From Anaerocolumna sedimenticola (lineage in GTDB: Bacteria; Bacillota; Clostridia; Lachnospirales; Lachnospiraceae): a DNA stretch of 64,000 nucleotides. This document shows, in pieces, positions 1-10,805 of the stretch. Where the stretch lies: contig NZ_CP048000.1 in assembly GCF_009931695.1 (NCBI RefSeq), positions 434,001 to 498,000 of the forward strand, in the 5' to 3' direction. Both the position numbers and the translations under genes were made by a program. The first letter of the stretch is position 1, and every line of letters begins with the position of its first letter. The notes below the pieces were generated by a model. The model did no database searches. It worked only from the letters and a program-made list of their open reading frames with translations, and was not told where the DNA came from.

Positions 1-29
1 TTTCTGTCATTCCAATTTCTTTTTTCCAT
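1..29 (-). CDS. pstA: PstA phosphate ABC permease, first codons only (runs off window)
   Basis: An ATG at 29-27 opens a frame reading MEKRNWNDR and leaves the window at base 1. It is preceded by an AGGAGC ribosome site at about 37-42 and begins 22 bp after the pstC stop. In pst operons the second permease, PstA, normally follows PstC. Only nine residues are visible, so the identity rests on position alone. Confidence 0.55.
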
Positions 30-51
30 TTATTTTGCTCCTATTTCAGAA

Positions 52-972
52 TTAATTTCTTGATCCCTGTTCTCCCAGTTTACCGGTTAGTTTAATCAGG
101 GTAATATTAATTACCATAATGAACAGGAAGAGAATTACTCCGGTTGCAAATAACATATCCTGATGTCTTCCCGACGCATAACCCATCTCCATTGCTATGT
201 TAGTGGTTAACGGCCTGATTTTTGACCAGATACTGGTAGGAAGACCACCGATATTGTTACCTGCAATCATCATAACTGCCATGGTTTCGCCGATTGCCCT
301 GCCGATACCTAAAACCGTTGCAGTAAGTATGCCGGAGCGGGCTGCCGGAACGACGGATTTAAATATGGTCTGTATTTTTGAAGCACCTAAACCATAGGAC
401 GCTTCCCGGTATGATTTTGGAACTGCCCTGATACTGGCTTCACTAAGTGAAATGATGGTGGGTAATACCATGATCGTTAATACACAGATAACGGCAAGCA
501 AGGACTCTCCTTGTCCTGTCGGTGATACTTTGTTAATTAAGGGTACAATGATACCCAAACCGAAAGCTCCATAAATAACGGACGGAATACCAGCCAACAA
601 TTCGATAGCCGGTTTAATAAGTGCCACTAATCTTTTTGGGGCTAATTCAGCAATGAACACAGCTGTTAATAAACCAATGGGAACCCCGAGCACAATTGCA
701 CCCAGGGTTGCTAATACTGATCCGACTATCATATAAAATACACCATATATATCATGGCCGGGATCCCATTTTATTCCGGTTATAAACTTAAGGAAGCTGT
801 ATGCATCATCTCCAAAGAATGGTTTTAATCCTTTGGAGAACACAAAGACGATAATGGCGATAACGCTGAGTACACTTACTAAGGCACTTAAGAGAAATAT
901 TCCGTGGAAGACCTTCTCAGGGTATTCTTTTCGTTTGCTTATCTGATTTTCTTTGTATGCATTTTTTTTCAT
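52..972 (-). CDS. pstC: Phosphate ABC transporter permease PstC
   Basis: This 306-residue inner-membrane permease forms, with PstA, the channel of the high-affinity phosphate importer. It has a short basic N-terminus, a first membrane span at about residues 25-47 and five more hydrophobic spans. The cytoplasmic EAA loop that docks the PstB ATPase is visible as EASYGLGASKIQTIFKSVVP, followed by GIGRAIGETMAV, typical of PstC. Its ATG shares one base with the pstS stop (TAATG), so translation is probably coupled. Length and motifs fit the family throughout. Confidence 0.95.
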   Translation of the reverse strand: MKKNAYKENQISKRKEYPEKVFHGIFLLSALVSVLSVIAIIVFVFSKGLKPFFGDDAYSFLKFITGIKWDPGHDIYGVFYMIVGSVLATLGAIVLGVPIGLLTAVFIAELAPKRLVALIKPAIELLAGIPSVIYGAFGLGIIVPLINKVSPTGQGESLLAVICVLTIMVLPTIISLSEASIRAVPKSYREASYGLGASKIQTIFKSVVPAARSGILTATVLGIGRAIGETMAVMMIAGNNIGGLPTSIWSKIRPLTTNIAMEMGYASGRHQDMLFATGVILFLFIMVINITLIKLTGKLGEQGSRN

Positions 973-1909
973 TAATCTACTCTTATGCCTCCGTGTTCTT
1001 CAACAAATCCCTGTCCTTCATCACTTAATGCAAAATCAAGGAAAGCCTGAATTGTTGGAGTTGCTTTATCTTCCATGTATATGAAGAGGAATGGTCTGGA
1101 TAAAGGATATTCACCTGATTTTGCATTTTCCTCTGTGCCTTCCACACCGTTTACGTTAAGTCCTTTTACCGTTTGATCGATAAAGGAGAAAGAAACATAA
1201 CCAATTGCATTTTCATTGCCGGCTACTGCGGTCTGTACGTTACCATTACCTTCAACAACTGTTGCATCTTCTACTAAACCGCCTGCATCTTCCAATTTAA
1301 TTAATTCTTCAAATGCGGATCTTGTTCCTGAGGCACCTTCTCTGGATACAACAATGATATCTGCATCGTTACCGCCTACCTCTTTCCAGTTAGTTATCTG
1401 ACCACTGTAAATTTTCGCTAAATCTTCGGTGGAGATATCTGTAATAGGATTTGCAGGATTTACTGCTACTGCAATACCGTCATGAGCAAAGGTTACTTCT
1501 TTTAAGCCATCAACTTCTTCTTCCGGTTTTAAGCTTCTTGAGGAAGCTCCGATGTCGTTAGCACCTGCTAAAGTATCAGATATTCCGGCAGAAGAACCGG
1601 TTCCGGTATAATTAATTGTTACATCCGGATTAAGAGCTGTAAATTCATCTATCATTGCAGTTAAGGGTTTTTCCACTGATGTAGAACCTGTAATGGTGAT
1701 CGTTCCGGATAAGTCTTCAGCTGCTGGTGTTTCCGTAGATTCTGCTGTGTCTGTGGCTTCCGGTGTTGCTGTCACGTCTGATTCGTTCGTTGTCTCATTT
1801 GCAGGTTCCGTTGTATCTGTTGTTGCTCCGCCCTGTTTACTGCAACCGCTTAAAGCAGCTATCATAGCAATTGTTAAAACTGCAACCAATATTTTTTTAT
1901 CTTTTTCAT
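972..1909 (-). CDS. pstS: Phosphate-binding lipoprotein PstS, frameshifted at the start
   Basis: Extracytoplasmic phosphate-binding protein that feeds PstC/PstA. The body carries the PstS signatures GSTSVEKPL, TGTGSSAGISDTLAGA and SREGASGTRSAFEE, which line the phosphate pocket, after a Thr/Glu-rich linker and the lipobox LSGC. The ATG with a proper AGGAGG site lies at 1909, but its frame (MKKIKKYWLQF) stops at once. The lipoprotein frame can only open at a TTG (1889) that has no ribosome site at the right distance. Adding one A to the seven-A run (plus-strand T run 1892-1898) gives MKKIKKILVAVLTIAMIAAL, a normal signal peptide. So this is either a sequence error or a real loss or switch of expression. 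Confidence 0.88.
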
Positions 1910-1978
1910 TCTCTTTCCTCCTGATATTTGGGTATCCCCCTAAGAATTTTTTGTTTTTTATTTATCTTACAAGATGTA

Positions 1979-2031
1979 TTTTATACTCCGATTGTTATAC
2001 ATGTATTTTTATATTGTAAAGTCTTTGTAAA
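1979..2031 (-). promoter_or_regulatory. PhoP-type box and -10 of the pst operon
   Basis: On the minus strand four hexamers recur every 11 bases: TTTACA (2031-2026), TTTACA (2020-2015), AAAATA (2009-2004) and ATAACA (1998-1993). A TATAAA -10 candidate follows at 1984-1979. Bacillus PhoP binds TTAACA-like hexamers at exactly this 11-bp period upstream of pstS. Phosphate-starvation control is inferred from this spacing. Confidence 0.7.
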
Positions 2032-2174
2032 CTTATCCTCTAACAAGATTATTCTGCCCTTTTAAATAATTTACATTCTAATTGTTATATGATAAAATAT
2101 TAAAATAAGTTTTACTTGTAAATACAATAAAAACACGGTATCGGATTATATAGGAACAGGAGCGGAGTTAACAG

Positions 2175-2654
2175 ATGAAAAGACAGGATTATTTAAAATG
2201 GGATGAATATTTTATGGGTATTGCAATTCTGTCTGCGGAACGCAGCAAAGACCCAAATACAAGCGTCGGTGCTTGTATTGTGAGCGAAGATAATAAAATT
2301 CTTTCCGTTGGATATAACGGAATGCCCATTGGTTGTTCTGATGATGAATTTCCTTGGGAAAGAGAAGGATCAACCTTAGAAACAAAATATGTTTATGTAT
2401 GCCATGCAGAAATGAATGCAATCCTGAATTATACCGGAACTCATATGAAAGGTGCCAAATTGTATGTAACACTTTTCCCATGTAATGAATGTACGAAAGC
2501 ACTGATTCAGAAAGGTATTTCAGAAATAATCTATTTATCTGATAAATATGCGGAGACAGACATTGTAAAAGCCTCTAAACGTATGTTAAATGCTGCAGGT
2601 ATATCCTATCGAAGCTATACCCCTATTAACCGGGATGTGGTAATTTCTTTATAA
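2175..2654 (+). CDS. Deoxycytidylate (dCMP) deaminase
   Basis: Zinc-dependent cytosolic enzyme that deaminates dCMP to dUMP and so supplies thymidylate synthase. The 159-residue protein shows the deaminase zinc site: H77-A-E79 (CHAEMNAIL) with E79 as proton shuttle, and P-C103-x-x-C106 (FPCNEC). The insert between the first beta hairpin and the HAE motif matches the ComEB/dCMP branch rather than cytidine or CMP/tRNA deaminases. It is transcribed divergently from pst and separated from it by about 265 bp. Nothing odd in the frame. Confidence 0.92.
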   Translation: MKRQDYLKWDEYFMGIAILSAERSKDPNTSVGACIVSEDNKILSVGYNGMPIGCSDDEFPWEREGSTLETKYVYVCHAEMNAILNYTGTHMKGAKLYVTLFPCNECTKALIQKGISEIIYLSDKYAETDIVKASKRMLNAAGISYRSYTPINRDVVISL

Positions 2655-2910
2655 TCATATTGATATTTACATTCCCATGCAGGAATAGCTTTTACTTTAT
2701 TGCTGCATGGGAATATGTATGTGTAAAGGTATATTTTATTTTTACTTCCTTAAGATTTCCAAATTCTTAAAATCACTTCATATTTAATTAAGATATTCGA
2801 AATGAAGATTAATTCTTTTCTCCTTGAAAATAGTCTCCATATATGAAAAAATAATAAAGTAATACAATATACAAATTTCATATGCTTAAGATAGAAAGGC
2901 AGGATCTGAC

Positions 2911-3606
2911 TTGCTTACCAAAAAACAATATAACCGAAAAAAACGCAGAAAAAAATACCTAATGTTAATTACAGTAACTACAATGGCTATGGCAATTATC
3001 CTTACAGTAGTAATGATGTTGGTTACAGTTTTAAAAAATGCCAATATTAACCCAGCCACTGCATTAGGCTTCTCCCAGCCATCCAAAGTAATTAACAAAC
3101 CGGAAATATCTGAGATGCTTCTAACACCCAATGAGTATTCCAGGCCGCAGACACCGTTAAATAAAGTAAACAGCATTGTTATACATTATACTGCTAACCC
3201 GGGTACCGGAGCTGAATCAAATCGTAATTATTTTGAGAACTTAAGAGTAAACAAAACTACTTCTGCCAGCAGCCATTTTGTTATTGGCCTGGAGGGAGAA
3301 ATTATCCAATGTATTCCCTTAAATGAAATCTCCTTTGCCTCCAATGACCGTAATAATGATACGATTTCGATTGAATGCTGCCATCCGGATGAAACTGGTA
3401 AATTCAATGATAAGACTTATCAGTCCTTAATCGCCCTGGTTTCTTGGTTATGCTGTGAGTATAGTTTGGATAAGGATGATATTATCAGGCACTATGACGT
3501 ATCCGGTAAATTATGTCCTTTATATTATGTAGAGCATGAAGATGCCTGGGAAGTACTAAAAAATGATATAATGGCTTATATTGATAAAAATGCGGTAGAA
3601 AATTAA
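2911..3606 (+). CDS. Membrane-anchored N-acetylmuramoyl-L-alanine amidase (Amidase_2)
   Basis: Predicted peptidoglycan amidase that cuts the MurNAc-L-Ala bond outside the membrane. The chosen start is a TTG with AAAGGCAGG just upstream; no better ATG is present. A very basic N-terminus is followed by a single membrane span (about 16-41), a short linker and the Amidase_2/PGRP fold. Candidate zinc ligands are H92 (IVIHYTANP), H194 and C202 (HYDVSGKLCP), with K200 in the usual T7-lysozyme-like position; H122 lies in SSHFVIG. At 231 residues it has one catalytic domain and no cell-wall-binding repeats. The substrate context (growth or sporulation) cannot be told. Confidence 0.88.
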   Translation: MLTKKQYNRKKRRKKYLMLITVTTMAMAIILTVVMMLVTVLKNANINPATALGFSQPSKVINKPEISEMLLTPNEYSRPQTPLNKVNSIVIHYTANPGTGAESNRNYFENLRVNKTTSASSHFVIGLEGEIIQCIPLNEISFASNDRNNDTISIECCHPDETGKFNDKTYQSLIALVSWLCCEYSLDKDDIIRHYDVSGKLCPLYYVEHEDAWEVLKNDIMAYIDKNAVEN

Positions 3607-3633
3607 AATACTTTTCTCACTTTACCGTTATAG

Positions 3634-3676
3634 AAAAAAGATGCATCCAAAACTTTCGATTGGATACATCTTTTTT
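3634..3676. terminator. Bidirectional terminator between the amidase gene and guaB
   Basis: An inverted repeat AAAAAAGATG(C)ATCCAA / TTGGATACATCTTTTTT with a nine-base loop. It has A and T tracts on both sides, so it can end transcription in either direction. Confidence 0.85.
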
Positions 3677-5221
<1,545 letters not shown>

Positions 5222-5282
5222 TTATATTTTGCTTGTTTTCGAGTTTTTCGTTTATATATTAATAATTTTGTTGATTTTTAAA

Positions 5283-5311
5283 AGTATACCCAATTAAGGA
5301 AAGCTTGTCAA
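5283..5311 (-). promoter_or_regulatory. Sigma-A promoter of guaB
   Basis: On the minus strand TTGACA (5311-5306), a 17-base spacer and TATACT (5288-5283): near-consensus, about 83 bp before the ATG. The untranslated leader is too short for a purine riboswitch. Confidence 0.85.
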
Positions 5312-5453
5312 TAACAAAAGTGTATTATCTTGTCTTTTCTTTAAATACACTTTTATGGGCAAGTCCGTCTCACGAGTACGTTTGTCTTTATTAATATTGC
5401 TGTTACCAAAACAACAGAAAGGCATTACTTTTTTTTAGGGCTGTTTAAAAATA

Positions 5454-5558
5454 GGAGAATGAAATGTATCTTTGCTAAACCGGTAAATAGACCGCGATCG
5501 AAACGATCAATCGTTCCTATTTTGCACAGTTCTTTGAAAAAATACTATTTCATTCTCC
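5454..5558. repeat. Long imperfect inverted repeat between the 5622-6119 gene and guaB
   Basis: GGAGAATGAAAT (5454-5465) is matched by ATTTCATTCTCC (5547-5558). Pairing continues inward through GTAT/ATAC and AAATAG/CTATTT to the inner ACGATCAATCGT palindrome, so the whole 105 bp can fold. It lies downstream of the minus-strand gene ending at 5622 and upstream of the guaB promoter. It may serve as a terminator or be an old hairpin element; no copy elsewhere in the window was recognised. Confidence 0.6.
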
Positions 5559-5621
5559 ATATATGGATATTTATTATTTTTAATTTAAGATATCCCTTAC
5601 ACTTATGGTATAATTTATACT

Positions 5622-6119
5622 TTAGTATTGGGCAACTTTTCTTGGGCTTTTCAGCTTAATACAGTTAATCATTTTTTCATTAGGCTCAAATAGAATCTTG
5701 GTTGCCGTATCACCTTCCCTTAAAACAATGACATAAGGTTTTGACTCTTTACTTCTGGAACTGAAATCTTTTACTACGGTTTTTACATGTGTGTAACCGT
5801 CTAAAGCATGAGAACCTTCCGGAGCCATAATTTCTACCTGATCAAAATCAATCTTTAAAGCAGTCTTACGCTTTGCATTACCCATGATTTTATCGAAATC
5901 TAATTGTCCGTCACAAAATACATATTCGTATTCCACGCTAAGTCTTGGGAATATATAAATAATTGCTACAATTAATATTGCTGATACAAAAAGCAGTATG
6001 GAATTCTGAAACGTTAAGAAGAAAGCAATAACTGCAACAATAATTAATAAAAATCGCAATGCGTAACTTCCTGCAGTCTCTTTACGTTTTACCCCTGCTT
6101 CAGCATATAATTCATTCAT
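5622..6119 (-). CDS. Small membrane protein of unknown function (DUF6106-like)
   Basis: A 165-residue protein with a short charged N-terminus, two adjacent hydrophobic spans (about 20-40 and 42-60) and a soluble C-terminal half. The soluble part is rich in beta-type sequence (VEYEYVFCDGQLDFDKI, KIDFDQVEIMAPEG) and is probably cytoplasmic. The layout of two spans plus a PH-like beta domain resembles the small Lachnospiraceae family DUF6106; that assignment is from memory and is tentative. A good AGGAGG site precedes the ATG. It stands alone between guaB and groEL. No catalytic motif was seen. Confidence 0.7.
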   Translation of the reverse strand: MNELYAEAGVKRKETAGSYALRFLLIIVAVIAFFLTFQNSILLFVSAILIVAIIYIFPRLSVEYEYVFCDGQLDFDKIMGNAKRKTALKIDFDQVEIMAPEGSHALDGYTHVKTVVKDFSSRSKESKPYVIVLREGDTATKILFEPNEKMINCIKLKSPRKVAQY

Positions 6120-6286
6120 TATCTTACCTCCTGCTATTTCATATAATAAAGACCCAATAAACTTATCCGTTCTAATGAGAACTTGTCTCTCTACGAAATA
6201 TTATACTAAAAATTCCACTAAATATAAAGCCTTATACTTAAAATAATTCTAATATTTTTCTAAATTTTAATTTAGCGAAGCAAAAA

Positions 6287-6318
6287 ACCTATCAACCTTA
6301 TATTGATAGTTGATAGGT
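6287..6318 (-). terminator. Second terminator behind groEL
   Basis: Perfect 10-bp stem ACCTATCAAC / GTTGATAGGT with a 12-base loop. On the minus strand it is followed by TTTTTTG. It lies about 80 bp beyond the first groEL terminator, so the two act in tandem. Confidence 0.7.
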
Positions 6319-6395
6319 ATGTAACTTTTTCATATTTTAGTTCGCTTGTTTATATAAATACTTATTAATTTACTTTCCTAAAAAACAGCAGAAAT

Positions 6396-6440
6396 AGAAA
6401 AAGTTCCAAGAATTATCTTCTATTTCTTGGAACTTTTTCT
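6396..6440 (-). terminator. groESL terminator
   Basis: A 17-bp stem AGAAAAAGTTCCAAGAA / TTCTTGGAACTTTTTCT with a loop of about ten bases, directly downstream of the groEL stop and ending in T-rich sequence. Confidence 0.85.
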
Positions 6441-6484
6441 ACTTTATAATTAAATTGTTCTTTATCCTGGTTTTAATAACGGGA

Positions 6485-8119
<1,635 letters not shown>

Positions 8120-8141
8120 CTATAATGATATTTTTAGATCC

Positions 8142-8429
8142 TTAGTCTTCCACAACAGCTACAATATCGTTTTGTTTTACAACAATAAATTCTTCATCGC
8201 CTAATTTTACTTCTGTTCCGGCATATTTGGAATAAATGACTTTATCCCCTGCTTTCACATGCATAGTAACTTCTTTACCATCTACAACACCGCCAGGGCC
8301 AACTGCAATTACTTCAGCCTGCTGAGGTTTTTCCTTCGCCTGACCTGGTAAAACGATACCAGATTTTGTTGTTTCTTCAGCTACTAATTGCTTTAAAACT
8401 ACTTTGTCTCCTAATGGTACTAACTTCAT
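8142..8429 (-). CDS. groES: Co-chaperonin GroES
   Basis: The 10-kDa lid of GroEL. The 95 residues start MKLVPLGDKVVLKQ and contain the mobile loop (ETTKSGIVLPGQAKEKPQQ) that contacts GroEL, the roof hairpin and the conserved GDKVIYSKYAGTEVK strand. AAGGAGGA precedes the ATG. It is first in the groESL operon; a CIRCE element lies 87 bp before the start codon, so HrcA heat-shock control is expected. Confidence 0.98.
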   Translation of the reverse strand: MKLVPLGDKVVLKQLVAEETTKSGIVLPGQAKEKPQQAEVIAVGPGGVVDGKEVTMHVKAGDKVIYSKYAGTEVKLGDEEFIVVKQNDIVAVVED

Positions 8430-8515
8430 ATCATTTTCCTCCTTATAAATAAATTATTTAAGATTAAAAGGCTTATGTTTAAAGACATCCCTAAGGGTAA
8501 GTCCCTTACTTATTA

Positions 8516-8542
8516 TTAGCACTCGTCTAAGTTGAGTGCTAA
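8516..8542 (-). promoter_or_regulatory. CIRCE operator (HrcA site) of groESL
   Basis: TTAGCACTC, nine bases, GAGTGCTAA: an exact match to the CIRCE consensus. It lies just after the -10 region of the groES promoter, where bound HrcA blocks transcription until heat stress. Confidence 0.97.
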
Positions 8543-8554
8543 CTGATAAACTAT

Positions 8555-8583
8555 ATATTAGTAAATTTGCTTTTATTATGCAA
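8555..8583 (-). promoter_or_regulatory. groES promoter, overlapped by an 11-bp dyad
   Basis: On the minus strand TTGCAT (8583-8578), 17 bases and TAATAT (8560-8555). An inverted repeat AGTAAATTTGC / GCAAATTTACT with a nine-base spacer spans 8560-8590. It covers the -35 and spacer and is separate from CIRCE. Confidence 0.7.
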
Positions 8584-8928
8584 ATTTACTTCTGTTTAAA
8601 AAATAAGAGAAACAGCCTTTAATTTTAATTTTCCTAATTTATAGTCTCTTTATCTCTTTTTTTCTAACTTTTTTATTAAAAAAGCTAATATATTAATAAC
8701 TAATTAAAACATACCCATAATTTATGGAATCATACTTGATTTAATGTAATTTTTTATTAATTTTCATACCTTAAATTTCATATGTTTAATGCCCTGAACC
8801 GCTTTCCTTAAGCCATTATTTTATTTACATTTCAACTTTAACTTCGTTCGTTTTGTTTTCCATTTCAGCTTTGCTCCATAACCAATTCCCGATCCGAAAC
8901 CCCAAAAAGCAAGTACCTTCCAAACCAT

Positions 8929-8956
8929 TGCTAAGCAGGAAATCCTATGCTATAAT
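8929..8956 (+). promoter_or_regulatory. Promoter of the DUF6062 gene
   Basis: TTGCTA (8929-8934) and a perfect TATAAT (8951-8956), 16 bases apart. Transcription would begin near 8963, downstream of an ATG at 8959, which argues against that codon as the translation start. The rest of 8591-8928 is AT-rich with no gene seen. Confidence 0.65.
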
Positions 8957-9018
8957 AAATGAAAAAAATAAAGGCGGAAAAACTGATAAAATCAGTAATT
9001 CTTGCAATGGGTGTTAAA

Positions 9019-9765
9019 ATGAAGGAAAAGTTATATACCATACCAGTAAATGACGCATTTCAATCAGACAGTGAGTGCCCTATCTGTCTTATGAAAAAAA
9101 CATTAGAAAATAATGCGATCGATTTTGTGATGGGGCCAAGTTATATGGAAGATGATGTCAGAGCAGAAACAGATAAAATCGGTTTCTGCAGTTTTCATAT
9201 TGAAAAATTGTACGAAAACCAAAACCGGCTGGGTCTGGCTCTTATGCTTAAAACACATATGGATAAAACCATTAAAGATATAGAAAAATCTGTATCCGGA
9301 AGCAGTAAATTATCTTCTTCTTCCTTATTTAAAAGGAAAGTGGAAATATCCGGCGTTAAAACATATATTGATAACTTAGATAACTCCTGTTATATCTGTA
9401 ATAAAATCAATAATACTTTTTTACGCTATATCGATACCATATTCTCACTCTATCAAAATGATGACCAATTCCGTAATAAATTTAAGGAATCCAAAGGTTT
9501 TTGTACTTCGCATTACGGACTTCTATACCAGGAAGCTCCAAATCACTTTAATGCCGATAAAACAGAGGAATTCAGGAAAACGCTAAATACAGTATATTTA
9601 GATAATATAAAACGTGTCCGGGATGATTTAGAATGGTTTATCGACAAATTTGACTATCGATATGTAAATGAACCTTGGAAAAATTCAAAAGATGCACTCC
9701 AAAGATCTATGGTTAAAACAAACAGCATAATACACGATAGCCTATTGGCCAAACAAAAGGAATAA
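9019..9765 (+). CDS. DUF6062 family cysteine-rich protein
   Basis: A 248-residue soluble protein beginning MKEKLYTIPVNDAF. It has two paired cysteine sites: CPIC near the N-terminus with GFCSFH about 45 residues on, then CYIC in the middle with GFCTSHYG downstream. The repeated CxxC...CxxH arrangement suggests two metal sites or an internal duplication. I recognise it as DUF6062, a clostridial family of unknown function. The ATG at 9019 is used because two upstream in-frame ATGs (8959, 9007) lack ribosome sites and the first lies ahead of the predicted transcript start. It is followed by a hairpin terminator and converges on the DUF2225 gene. Confidence 0.75.
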   Translation: MKEKLYTIPVNDAFQSDSECPICLMKKTLENNAIDFVMGPSYMEDDVRAETDKIGFCSFHIEKLYENQNRLGLALMLKTHMDKTIKDIEKSVSGSSKLSSSSLFKRKVEISGVKTYIDNLDNSCYICNKINNTFLRYIDTIFSLYQNDDQFRNKFKESKGFCTSHYGLLYQEAPNHFNADKTEEFRKTLNTVYLDNIKRVRDDLEWFIDKFDYRYVNEPWKNSKDALQRSMVKTNSIIHDSLLAKQKE

Positions 9766-9769
9766 AGAA

Positions 9770-9823
9770 AGAGCCAGCCCTTTGAATGAATAAATTATCC
9801 TATTTCATAAAGGGTCAGGCTCT
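9770..9823 (+). terminator. Terminator of the DUF6062 gene
   Basis: AGAGCCAGCCCTTT pairs with AAAGGGTCAGGCTCT around an AT-rich loop, immediately after the stop. Further on, 9849-9912, a second imperfect hairpin (CAGTCCTCGGGT ... ACCCGCGAAGACTG) fills the space to the convergent gene. Confidence 0.7.
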
Positions 9824-9943
9824 GATTTCTGTGTAAGCAATGAGAGCAGTCCTCGGGTCTGGCTTGAAAGATTGTACCCGCGCCCGTAAAGTCGGAAAAC
9901 CCGCGAAGACTGTTTCTTCCGGTTTTTAACTTATCAAATCAGA

Positions 9944-10792
9944 TTAATTCTGTTTTAACAGTTCTTTTAATTCTCTTGCTTTTGTTTTTATTCTTTCATT
10001 GGCATCTCTGGCTGTAAGTACTTTAGATATCCATCTGCTGGACTCTTCGTATTTTCCTACTCTTCTGGCTAATTCTGCAACTAAATAAGTCATTGTATTT
10101 TCATCCATTCCACACATTGGGAACATTTCTTTTGAAAAAGCCTCCAGGAAGCCATCATAAGCATTGGTCAAAAACTCAAGCTCTTCTTTCTGAAGTTGTT
10201 CAACCTGTGCTTTCACCTCTGTTTTGTTACTTTCTGCCTGCATACTCTCTGCTTTCCCGCGCAGCAGCCAAGCTGTTTTTAAACAGGTATAAGCACGTTC
10301 GCTTAACTTACTTTTTTTAACAATCGTATTAACAAGAGCAAGTTTATGTCTTGCAATGGCATCATCATAAGATAGCACTTCTCCCTCGGTATTTATTCCT
10401 TTAAAAGAAGCAGAAATCTGTTCCTTTATCAGTTTTGCCTGGGCAGATGTCATATAATTAAAAAATCGGTTTAATGCAGAATATCCGCAATGCGGGCATA
10501 CAATTGCATCATATTTAAGGGAATCCACAAGCTGATACTTCGGTCTTAGATCCGTATCGGCTGAGATAAGTTTCACTTTACCGGTTTTTACTGTTTTAGC
10601 TTTAAACTCTTTGTCGCATACCGGACAAGTGTAACTTTTATCAAATATTAAGTCTGCTTCCACTATTTTCTTTTCTTCTGCTTCCGCTCCGTCACCGGGC
10701 TTTTTATTACTTTTATCATCTGCTCCATATACTTCCAAATTAGACATCTTACCAAGTCCAAAGGCTTCCAGTCCTGAAAATAAATTAGCCAT
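9944..10792 (-). CDS. DUF2225 family zinc-ribbon/TPR-like protein
   Basis: A 282-residue cytosolic protein. After a short N-terminus it has two CxxC pairs, YTCPVCDKEF and IVCPHCGYSALN, about 50 residues apart, which should bind one zinc. The rest is helical and TPR-like (residues about 130-280). This matches DUF2225, a Firmicutes family of unknown function. The ATG at 10792 is chosen because AAAGGAGGAAG sits seven bases upstream; a longer open frame runs into glnS. The start lies 14 bp after the glnS stop, so the two are probably cotranscribed. Confidence 0.85.
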   Translation of the reverse strand: MANLFSGLEAFGLGKMSNLEVYGADDKSNKKPGDGAEAEEKKIVEADLIFDKSYTCPVCDKEFKAKTVKTGKVKLISADTDLRPKYQLVDSLKYDAIVCPHCGYSALNRFFNYMTSAQAKLIKEQISASFKGINTEGEVLSYDDAIARHKLALVNTIVKKSKLSERAYTCLKTAWLLRGKAESMQAESNKTEVKAQVEQLQKEELEFLTNAYDGFLEAFSKEMFPMCGMDENTMTYLVAELARRVGKYEESSRWISKVLTARDANERIKTKARELKELLKQN

Positions 10793-10805
10793 TCTTCTTC
10801 CTCCT

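Noticed and set aside
1693..2019. Plus-strand open frame of 108 codons over the pstS start
   Set aside because: It is antisense to the pstS signal and linker; composition mirrors the Thr-rich linker and there is no ribosome site.
5459..5659. Open frame of 66 codons between guaB and the DUF6106-like gene
   Set aside because: It is made mostly from the inverted-repeat element, with no ribosome site or recognisable product.
8959..9018. Upstream start for the DUF6062 gene
   Set aside because: The ATG at 8959 sits three bases after the -10 box, ahead of the expected transcript start; family members begin at MKEKLYT.
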